Below, in pieces: positions 52,140-62,749 of a stretch of DNA of 64,000 bases (the stretch's first letter is position 1; each line of letters begins with the position of its first letter). A program made the translations under genes and the position numbers. Under the pieces are notes generated by a model. That model was given only the letters and a program-made list of their open reading frames with translations, was not told the DNA's origin and did not search any database. The stretch is from Bos javanicus (Eukaryota > Chordata > Mammalia > Artiodactyla > Bovidae), in assembly GCF_032452875.1 (NCBI RefSeq), contig NW_026894344.1:62001-126000 (forward strand), written 5' to 3'.

Positions 52140-54088
52140 ATGATCAGTGTATGATAGCAAACATGATCAGTGCATGATCAGTCACATGATCAGTGCATTA
52201 AGTCACGTGATCAGTACATGATAGTCATGTGATCAGTCCATGCTCAGTCACGGTATCAGTGCATGATCAGCCACGTGATCAGTGCATGATCAGTCACGTG
52301 ATTAGTGTATGATCATCCACGTGATCAGTGCATGGGCAGTCACGTGATCAGTGCATGATATAGACGTGATCAGTGCATGATCAGTCACGTGATCAGTGCA
52401 TGATCAGTCACGTGATCAGTGCATGATAGCTACGTGATCATGCATGATCAGCCACGTGATCAGTGCATGATAGCCACGTGATCAGTGCATGATCAGCCAC
52501 GTGATCAGTGCATGATCAGTCACGTGATCAGTGCATGATCAGCCACGTGATCAGTGCATGATCAGGCACGTGATCAGTGCATGATCAGCCACGTGATCAG
52601 TGCATGATAGCCACGTGATCAGTGCATGATCAGTCACGTGATCAGTGCATGATCAGTCACGTGATCAGTGCATGATCAGCCACGTGATCAGTGCATGATC
52701 AGCCACGTGATCAGTGCATGATCAATTACGTGATCAGTGCATGATCAGTCACGTGATCAGTACATGGTAGCTACGTGATCATTGCATGATCAGCCACGTG
52801 ATCAGTGCATGATAGCCACGTGATCAGTGCATGATAGCCACGTGATCAGTGCATGATCAGTCATGTGATCGTGTGTGATCAGCCACGTGATCAGTGCATG
52901 ATATCCACGTGATCAGTGCATGATCAGCCACGTGATCAGTGCATGAGAGCCACGTGATCAGTGCATGATCAGTCACGTGATCATGTGTGATCAGCCACGT
53001 GATCAGTGCATGATCAGCCACGTGATCAGTGCATGATCAGTCACGTGATCAGTGCATGATCAGTCACGTGACCAGTACATGGTAGCTACGTGATCAGTTG
53101 CATGATCAGCCACGTGAGCAGTGCATGATAGCCACGTGATCAGTGCATGATCAGTCACGTGATCAGTGCATGATCAGTCACGTGATCAGTGCATGATCAT
53201 TTACGTGATCAGTGCATGATCAGTCACGTGACCAGTATATGGTAGCTACGTGATCATTGCATGATCAGCCACGTGATCAGTGCATGATAGCCACGTGATC
53301 AGTGCATGAGTTACGTGATCAGTGTATGATCAGCCACGTGATCAGTGCATGATGCCACGTGATCAGTGCATGATAGTCACGTGACAGTGCATGATCAGCC
53401 ACGTGATCAGTGCATGATCAGCCACGTGATCAGTGCATGATAGCCACGTGATCAGTGCATGATCAGTTACGTGATCAGTGTATGATCAGCCACGTGATCA
53501 GTGCATGATGCCACGTGATCAGTGCATGATCAGTCACGTGATCAGTGCATGATCAGCCACGTGATCAGTGCATGATCAGCCACGTGATCAGTGCATGATC
53601 AGCCACGTGATCAGTGCATGATCAGTCACGTGATCAGTGCATGATCAGCCACGTGATCAGTGCATGATGCCACGTGATCAGTGCATGATAGTCACGTGAT
53701 CAGTGCATGATCAGCCACGTGATCAGTGCATGATCAGCCACGTGATCAGTGCATGATCAGTTACGTGAGCAGAGTATGATCAGCCACGTGATCAGTGCAT
53801 GAGTGCCACGTGATCAGTGCATGATATGTCACGTGACAGGTGTGTGATCAGCCACGTGAACAGTGCATGTTCAGCCACGTGATCAGTGCATGATAGCCAC
53901 GTGATCAGTGCATGATCAGTTACGTGAGCAGTGTATGATCAGCCACGTGATCAGTGCATGGTCAGACACGTGAACAGTGTATGATCAGCCACGTGATCAG
54001 TGCATGATATCCAAGTGATCAGTGCATGATCATCACGTGATCAGTGTATGATCAGCCACGTGAACAGTGCATGCTCAGTCACGTGATC
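52140..54088 (+). repeat. HOR body 28, homogenised then canonical end
   Basis: Nearly all markers between 52190 and 53760 are softened to consensus, with faint B, H, I and J. From 53761 K-M return in full canonical form, a sharp switch at GAGCAGAGTATG. Spacing is 2,194 bp. Confidence 0.87.
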
Positions 54089-54333
54089 TGGGCCTGCTGA
54101 GCTGCGTGATTACTGTCTGCTCATCTGCTTGACAATTGCCAGCTGAGCTGCACGATTCCTGCCTGTCATCTGCTTGACAATTGCCAGCTGTGCTGCGTAA
54201 TTCCTGCCTGCTCAGCTGCTTGATTATTGCCAGCTGAGCAGCATGATTCCTCACACCTGAGTTCCATGATTATTGCCTGCTGACTGTTTGATTCGTGCCT
54301 ACTCAGCTCTTTGTTTATTGCCTCCAGAGGCAC
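54089..54333 (+). repeat. Divergent block 29 (C-type, ATCTGGG)
   Basis: Full length. A private GTCCTGTG replaces GTCATGTG about 90 bp downstream. Confidence 0.9.
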
Positions 54334-55424
54334 ATGATCAGTGTATGATAGCAAACATGATCAGCGCATGATCAGTCACATGATCAGCGCCATTAAGTCA
54401 CGTGATCACTACATGATAGTCCTGTGATCAGTCCATGCTCAGTCACGGTATCAGTGCATGATCAGCCACGTGATCAGTGCATGATCTGTCACATGATTAG
54501 TGTATGATCATCCACGTGATCAGTGCATGGGCAGTCATGTGATCAGTGCATGATATAGACGTGATCAGTGCATGATCAGTCTCGTGACAGTGCATGATAG
54601 CCACGTGATCAGTGCATGATCAGTCACCTGATGGGTGTATGATCATTCACGTGACCTGTACATGGTAGCTACATGATCATTGCATGATCAGCCACGTGAG
54701 TAGTGCATGATAGCCACGTGATCAGTGCATGATCAGTCACGTGATCAGTGCATGATCAGTCACGTGATATATGTGTGATCAGCCACGTGATCAGTGCATG
54801 ATAGCCACGTGATCAGTGCATGATCAATTACGTGATCAGTGCATGATCAGTCACGTGATCAGTGCATGATTGCTACGTGATCAGTGCATGATCAGCCACG
54901 TGATCAGTGCATGATAGCCACGTGATCAGTGCATGATCAGCCACGTGATCAGTGCATGATCAGTCACGTGATCAGTGCATGATCAGCCACGTGATCAGTG
55001 CATGATGCCACGTGATCAGTGCATGATCAGTCACGTGATCAGTGCATGATCAGCCACGTGATCAGTGCATGATCAGCCACGTGATCAGTGCATGATAGCC
55101 ACGTGATCAGTGCATGATCAGTTACGTGATCAGTGTATGATCAGCCACGTGATCAGTGCATGAGCCACGTGATCAGTGCATGATAGTCACGTGACAGTGT
55201 GTGATCAGCCACGTGATCAGTGCATGATCAGCCACGTGATCAGTGCATGATCAGTTACGTGATCAGTGCATGATCAGCCACGTGATCAGTGCATGAGTGC
55301 CACGTGATCAGTGCATGATCAGCCACGTGATCAGTGCATGATCAGCCACGTGATCAGTGCATGATCAGCCACGTGATCAGTGCATGATCAGCCACGTGAT
55401 CAGTGCATGCTCAGTCACGTGATC
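54334..55424 (+). repeat. HOR body 29, 1,336 bp
   Basis: A-D, then a jump at 54768 to ATATGTGTG (I-like), and consensus with K-like GATGCC/ATAGTCACG cycles to the lead-in. GTGAACAG, normally before the lead-in, is absent. Confidence 0.87.
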
Positions 55425-55669
55425 TGGGCCTGCTGAGCTGCGTGATTACTGTCTGCTCATCTGCTTGACAATTGCCAGCTGAGCTGCACGATTCCTGCCT
55501 GTCATCTGCTTGACAATTGCCAGCTGTGCTGCGTAATTCCTGCCTGCTCAGCTGCTTGATTATTGCCAGCTGAGCAGCATGATTCCTCACACCTGAGTTC
55601 CATGATTATTGCCTGCTGACTGTTTGATTCGTGCCTACTCAGCTCTTTGTTTATTGCCTCCAGAGGCAC
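55425..55669 (+). repeat. Divergent block 30 (C-type, ATCTGGG)
   Basis: Full-length copy with no private change noticed. Confidence 0.9.
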
Positions 55670-57054
55670 ATGATCAGTGTATGATAGCAAACATGATCAG
55701 CGCATGATCAGTCACATGATCAGCGCCATTAAGTCACGTGATCACTACATGATAGTCATGTGATCAGTCCATGCTCAGTCACGGTATCAGTGCATGATCA
55801 GCCACGTGATCAGTGCATGATCAGTCACGTGATCAGTGCATGATAGCCACGTGATCATGCATGATCAGCCACGTGATCAGTGCATGATAGCCACGTGATC
55901 AGTGCATGATCAGTCACGTGATCAGTGCATGATCAGTCACGTGATCAGTGCATGATCAGCCACGTGATCAGTGCATGATCAGTCACGTGATCAGTGCATG
56001 ATCAGCCACGTGATCAGTGCATGATAGCCACGTGATCAGTGCATGATCAGTCACGTGATCAGTGCATGATCAGTTATGTGATCAGTGCATGATCAGCCAC
56101 GTGATCAGTGCATGATCAGCCACGTGATCAGTGCATGATCAATTACGTGATCAGTGCATGATCAGTCACGTGACCAGTACATGGTAGCTACGTGATCATT
56201 GCATGATCAGCCACGTGATCAGTGCATGATAGCCACGTGATCAGTGCATGATAGCCACGTGATCAGTGCATGATCAGTCATGTGATACGTGTGTGATCAG
56301 CCACGTGATCAGTGCATGATATCCACGTGATCAGTGCATGACAGCCACGTGATCAGTGCATGAGAGCCACGGATCAGTGCATGATCAGTCACGTGATACA
56401 TGTGTGATCAGCCACGTGATCAGTGCATGATGAGCCACGTGATCAGTGCAGGATCAATTACGTGATCAGTGCATGATCAGTCACGTGACCAGTACATGGT
56501 TGCTACGTGATCGTTGCATGATCAGCCACGTGAGCAGAGCATGATAGCCACGTGATCAGTGCATGATCAGTCACGTGATCAGTACATGATCAGTCACGTG
56601 AACAGTGCATGATCATTTACGTGATCTTTGCATGATCAGTCACGTGACCAGTATATGGTTGCTACGTGATCATTCCATGACGAGCCACGTGAGCAGTGCA
56701 TGATAGCCACGTGATGTGTGCATGAGTTACGTGAGCAGAGTATGATCAGCCACGTGATCAGTGCATGAGTGCCACGTGATCAGTGCATGATATGTCACGT
56801 GACAGGTGTGTGATCAGCCACGTGAACAGTGCATGTTCAGCCACGTGATCAGTGCATGATAGCCACGTGATCAGTGCATGATCAGTTACGTGAGCAGTGT
56901 ATGATCAGCCACGTGATCAGTGCATGGTCAGACACGTGAACAGTGTATGATCAGCCACGTGATCAGTGCATGATATCCAAGTGATCAGTGCATGATCATC
57001 ACGTGATCAGTGTATGATCAGCCACGTGAACAGTGCATGCTCAGTCACGTGATC
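55670..57054 (+). repeat. HOR body 30, consensus start, canonical second half
   Basis: A-F are replaced by some 12 consensus monomers to about 56070. G-M are then canonical. Spacing is 1,630 bp. Confidence 0.88.
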
Positions 57055-57299
57055 TGGGCCTGCTGAGCTGCGTGATTACTGTCTGCTCATCTGCTTGACA
57101 ATTGCCAGCTGAGCTGCACGATTCCTGCCTGTCATCTGCTTGACAATTGCCAGCTGTGCTGCGTAATTCCTGCCTGCTCAGCTGCTTGATTATTGCCAGC
57201 TGAGCAGCATGATTCCTCACACCTGAGTTCCATGATTATTGCCTGCTGACTGTTTGATTCGTGCCTACTCAGCTCTTTGTTTATTGCCTCCAGAGGCAC
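57055..57299 (+). repeat. Divergent block 31 (C-type, ATCTGGG)
   Basis: Full-length copy with no private change noticed. Confidence 0.9.
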
Positions 57300-58814
57300 A
57301 TGATCAGTGTATGATAGCAAACATGATCAGCGCATGATCAGTCACATGATCAGCGCCATTAAGTCACGTGATCACTACATGATAGTCATGTGATCAGTCC
57401 ATGCTCAGTCACGGTATCAGTGCATGATCAGCCACGTGATCAGTGCATGATCTGTCACAAGATTAGTGTATGATCATCCACGTGATCAGTGCATGGGCAG
57501 TCATGTGATCAGTGCATGATATAGACGTGATCAGTGCATGATCAGTCTCGTGATCAGTGCATGATAGCCACGTGATCAGTGCATGATCAGTCACCTGATG
57601 GGTGTATGATCATTCACGTGACCTGTACATGGTAGCTACATGATCATTGCATGATCAGCCACGTGAGTAGTTCATGATAGCCACGTGATCACTGCATGAT
57701 CAGTCACGTGATCAGTGCATGATCAGTCATGTGACCAGTACATGGTAGCTGCGTGATCATGGCATGATCAGCCACGTGAGCAGTGCATGATAGCCACGTG
57801 ATCAGTGCATGATCAGACACGTGATCAGTGCATGATCAGTCACGTGATCAGTGCATGATCAGCCACGTGATCAGTGCATGACCAGGCACGTGATCAGTGT
57901 ATGTCAGCCACGTGATCAGTGCATGATAGCCACGTGATCAGTGCATGATCAGTCACGTGATCAGTGTATGATCAGGCACGTGATCAGTGCATGATCAGCC
58001 ACATGATCAGTGCATGATCAATTACGTGATCAGTGCATGATCAGTCACGTGACCAGTACATGGTAGCTACGTGATCATTGCCTGATCAGCCACGTGATCA
58101 GTGCATGATAGCCACGTGATCAGTGCATGATAGCCACGTGATCAGTGCATGATCAGTCATGTGATACGTGTGTGATCAGCCACGTGATCAGTGCATGATA
58201 TCCACGTGATCAGTGCATGACAGCCACGTGATCAGTGCATGAGAGCCACGGATCAGTGCATGATCAGTCACGTGATACATGTGTGATCAGCCACGTGATC
58301 AGTGCATGATGAGCCACGTGATCAGTGCATGATCAATTACGTGATCAGTGCATGATCAGTCACGTGACCAGTACATGGTTGCTACGTGATCGTGCATGAT
58401 CAGCCACGTGAGCAGTGCATGATAGCCACGTGATCAGTGCATGATCAGTCACGTGATCAGTACATGATCAGTCACGTGAACAGTGCATGATCATTTACGT
58501 GATCAGTGCATGATCAGTCACGTTACCAGTATATGGTTGCTACGTGATCATTCCATGACGCCACGTGAGCAGTGCATGATAGCCACGTGATGTGTGCATG
58601 AGTTACGTGAGCAGTGTATGATCAGCCACGTGATCAGTGCATGAGTGCCACGTGATCAGTGCATGATAGTCACGTGACAGTGTGTGATCAGCCACGTGAA
58701 CAGTGCATGATCAGCCACGTGATCAGTGCATGATAGCCACGTGATCAGTGCATGATCATCACGTGATCAGTGTATGATCAGCCACGTGAACAGTGCATGC
58801 TCAGTCACGTGATC
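57300..58814 (+). repeat. HOR body 31, A-K, L missing
   Basis: A-K are canonical, L is absent and M is reduced to ATCATCACG and the lead-in, as in bodies 4 and 33. Spacing is 1,760 bp. Confidence 0.88.
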
Positions 58815-59059
58815 TGGGCCTGCTGAGCTGCGTGATTACTGTCTGCTCATCTGCTTGACAATTGCCAGCTGAGCTGCAGGATTCCTGCCTGTCATCTGCT
58901 TGACAATTGCCAGCTGTGCTGCGTAATTCCTGCCTGCTCAGCTGCTTGATTATTGCCAGCTGAGCAGCATGATTCCTCACACCTGAGTTCCATGATTATT
59001 GCCTGCTGACTGTTTGATTCGTGCCTACTCAGCTCTTTGTTTATTGCCTCCAGAGGCAC
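58815..59059 (+). repeat. Divergent block 32 (C-type, CTGCAGG change)
   Basis: One private base: CTGCAGGATTCC for CTGCACGATTCC near 58879, which also removes a CpG. Confidence 0.9.
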
Positions 59060-60718
59060 ATGATCAGTGTATGATAGCAAACATGATCAGCGCATGATCA
59101 GTCACATGATCAGCGCCATTAAGTCACGTGATCACTACATGATAGTCATGTGATCAGTCCATGCTCAGTCACGGTATCAGTGCATGATCAGCCACGTGAT
59201 CAGTGAATGATCTGTCACAAGATTAGTGTATGATCATCCACGTGATCAGTGCACGGGCAGTCATGTGATCAGTGCATGATATAGACGTGATCAGTGCATG
59301 ATCAGTCTCGTGATCAGTGCATGATAGCCACGTGATCAGTGCATGATGAGTCACCTGATGGGTGTATGATCATTCACGTGACCTGTACATGGTAGCTACA
59401 TGATCATTGCATGATCAGCCACGTGAGTAGTTCATGATAGCCACGTGATCACTGCATGATCAGTCACGTGATCAGTGCATGATCAGTCATGTGACCAGTA
59501 CATGGTAGCTGCGTGATCATGGCATGATCAGCCACGTGAGCAGTGCATGATAGCCACGTGATCAGTGCATGATCAGACACGTGATCAGTGCATGATCAGC
59601 CACGTGATCAGTGCATGATCAGCCACGTGATCAGTGCATGACCAGGCACGTGATCAGTGTATGTCCAGCCAAGTGATCAGTGCATGATAGCCACGTGATC
59701 AGTGCATGATCAGTCACGTGATCAGTGCATGATCAGTTATGTGATCAGTGTATGATCAGCCACGTGATCAGTGCATGATCAGCCACATGATCAGTGCATG
59801 ATCAATTACGTGATCAGTGCATGATCAGTCACGTGACCAGTACATGGTAGCTACGTGATCATTGCCTGATCAGCCACGTGATCAGTGCATGATAGCCACG
59901 TGATCAGTGCATGATAGCCACGTGATCAGTGCATGATCAGTCATGTGATACGTGTGTGATCAGCCACGTGATCAGTGCATGATATCCACGTGATCAGTGC
60001 ATGACAGCCACGTGATCAGTGCATGAGAGCCACGGGATCAGTGCATGATCAGTCACGTGATACATGTGTGATCAGCCACGTGATCAGTGCATGATGAGCC
60101 ACGTGATCAGTGCAGGATCAATTACGTGATCAGTGCATGATCAGTCACGTGACCAGTACATGGTTGCTACGTGATCGTTGCATGATCAGCCACGTGAGCA
60201 GAGCATGATAGCCACGTGATCAGTGCATGATCAGTCACGTGATCAGTACATGATCAGTCACGTGAACAGTGCATGATCATTTACGTGATCTTTGCATGAT
60301 CAGTCACGTGACCAGTATATGGTTGCTACGTGATCATTCCATGACGAGCCACGTGAGCAGTGCATGATAGCCACGTGATGTGTGCATGAGTTACGTGAGC
60401 AGAGTATGATCAGCCACGTGATCAGTGCATGAGTGCCACGTGATCAGTGCATGATATGTCACGTGACAGGTGTGTGATCAGCCACGTGAACAGTGCATGT
60501 TCAGCCACGTGATCAGTGCATGATAGCCACGTGATCAGTGCATGATCAGTTACGTGAGCAGTGTATGATCAGCCACGTGATCAGTGCATGGTCAGACACG
60601 TGAACAGTGTATGATCAGCCACGTGATCAGTGCATGATATCCAAGTGATCAGTGCATGATCATCACGTGATCAGTGTATGATCAGCCACGTGAACAGTGC
60701 ATGCTCAGTCACGTGATC
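59060..60718 (+). repeat. Reference HOR body with markers A-M (block 32 to 33)
   Basis: This is the most complete unit (1,904 bp block to block), and its fixed variants define markers used in the other entries. In order: A, AGATTAG. B, GGGCAGTCATG and ATATAGACG. C, CACCTGATGGGTG and CTGTACATGGTAGCTACATG. D, GAGTAGTTC and GATCACTGC. E, GTAGCTGCGTGATCATGG. F, GACCAGGC and CCAGCCAAG (elsewhere also GACACGAGATC). G, TTATGTGATC, CCACATGATC and CAATTACG. H, GTAGCTACGTGATCATTGC and ATACGTGTGTG. I, ATATCCACG, GACAGCC, GAGAGCCACGG, ATACATGTGTG and GCAGGATC. J, GTTGCTACGTGATCGTTGC, GAGCAGAGC, ATCATTTACG, CAGTATATGG and TTCCATGACGAG. K, GATGTGTGCATGAG, GAGTGCC, ATATGTCACGTGACAGG and TGTTCAGCC. L, GAGCAGTGTATG and GGTCAGACACG. 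M, ATATCCAAG, ATCATCACG and GCATGCTCAGTC, leading into the next block. Private changes are GTGAATG near 59206 and GATGAGTC near 59346. Confidence 0.92.
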
Positions 60719-60963
60719 TGGGCCTGCTGAGCTGCGTGATTACTGTCTGCTCATCTGCTTGACAATTGCCAGCTGAGCTGCACGATTCCTGCCTGTCATC
60801 TGCTTGACAATTGCCAGCTGTGCTGCGTAATTCCTGCCTGCTCAGCTGCTTGATTATTGCCAGCTGAGCAGCATGATTCCTCACACCTGAGTTCCATGAT
60901 TATTGCCTGCTGACTGTTTGATTCGTGCCTACTCAGCTCTTTGTTTATTGCCTCCAGAGGCAC
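60719..60963 (+). repeat. Divergent block 33 (C-type, ATCTGGG)
   Basis: Full-length copy with no private change noticed. Confidence 0.9.
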
Positions 60964-62504
60964 ATGATCAGTGTATGATAGCAAACATGATCAGCGCATG
61001 ATCAGTCACATGATCAGCGCCATTAAGTCACGTGATCACTACATGATAGTCATGTGATCAGTCCATGCTCAGTCACGGTATCAGTGCATGATCAGCCACG
61101 TGATCAGTGCATGATCTGTCACAAGATTAGTGTATGATCATCCACGTGATCAGTGCACGGGCAGTCATGTGATCAGTGCATGATATAGACGTGAACAGTG
61201 CATGATCAGTCTCGTGATCAGTGCATGATAGCCACGTGATCAGTGCATGATCAGTCACCTGATGGGTGTATGATCATTCACGTGACCTGTACATGGTAGC
61301 TACATGATCATTGCATGATCAGCCACGTGAGTAGTTCATGATAGCCACGTGATCACTGCATGATCAGTCACGTGATCAGTGCATGATCAGTCATGTGACC
61401 AGTACATGGTAGCTGCGTGATCATGGCATGATCAGCCACGTGAGCAGTGCATGATAGCCACGTGATCAGTGCATGATCAGACACGAGATCAGTGCATGAT
61501 CAGTCACGTGATCAGTGCATGATCAGCCACGTGATCAGTGCATGACCAGGCACGTGATCAGTGTATGTCAGCCAAGTGATCAGTGCATGATAGCCACGTG
61601 ATCAGTGCATGATCAGTCACGTGATCAGTGCATGATCAGTTATGTGATCAGTGTATGATCAGCCACGTGATCAGTGCATGATCAGCCACGTGATCAGTGC
61701 ATGATCAATTACGTGATCAGTGCATGATCAGTCACGTGACCACTACATGGTAGCTACGTGATCATTGCCTGATCAGCCACGTGATCAGTGCATGATAGCC
61801 ACGTGATCAGTGCATGATAGCCACGTGATCAGTGCATGATCAGTCATGTGATACGTGTGTGATCAGCCACGTGATCAGTGCATGATATCCACGTGATCAG
61901 TGCATGACAGCCACGTGATCAGTGCATGAGAGCCACGGGATCAGTGCATGATCAGTCACGTGATACATTTGTGATCAGCCACGTGATCAGTGCATGATGA
62001 GCCACGTGATCAGTGCAGGATCAATTACGTGATCAGTGCATGATCAGTCACGTGACCAGTACATGGTTGCTACGTGATCGTTGCATGATCAGCCACATGA
62101 TCAGTGCATGATAGCCACGTGATCAGTGCATGATCAGTCACGTGATCAGTACATGATCAGTCATGTGAACAGTGCATGATCATTTACGTGATCAGTGCAT
62201 GATCAGTCACGTGACCAGTATATGGTTGCTACGTGATCATTCCATGACGAGCCACGTGAGCAGTGCATGATAGCCACGTGATGTGTGCATGAGTTACGTG
62301 AGCAGTATGATCAGCCACGTGATCAGTGCATGAGTGCCACGTGATCAGTGCATGATAGTCACGTGACAGGTGTGTGATCAGCCACGTGAACAGTGCATGA
62401 TCAGCCACGTGATCAGTGCATGATAGCCACGTGATCAGTGCATGATCATCACGTGATCAGTGTATGATCAGCCACGTGAACAGTGCATGCTCAGTCACGT
62501 GATC
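60964..62504 (+). repeat. HOR body 33, A-K, L missing
   Basis: A-K with GACACGAGATC. Private changes are GACCACTACATGG near 61739 and ATACATTTGTG near 61964. L is absent, M is short, and it ends in the ATCAGGG lead-in. Its 1,786-bp length and structure match body 4. Confidence 0.88.
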
Positions 62505-62749
62505 AGGGCCTGCTGAGCTGCGTGATTACTGTCTGCTCATCTGCTTGACAATTGCCAGCTGAGCTGCACGATTCCTGCCTGTCATCTGCTTGACAATTGC
62601 CAGCTGTGCTGCGTAATTCCTGCCTGCTCAGCTGCTTGATTATTGCCAGCTGAGCAGCATGATTCCTCACACCTGAGTTCCATGATTATTGCCTGCTGAC
62701 TGTTTGATTCGTGCCTACTCAGCTCTTTGTTTATTGCCTCCAGAGGCAC
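62505..62749 (+). repeat. Divergent block 34 (C-type, ATCAGGG)
   Basis: Full-length copy and the last block in the window. It heads a unit lacking C-F, like blocks 2, 5 and 25. Confidence 0.9.
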
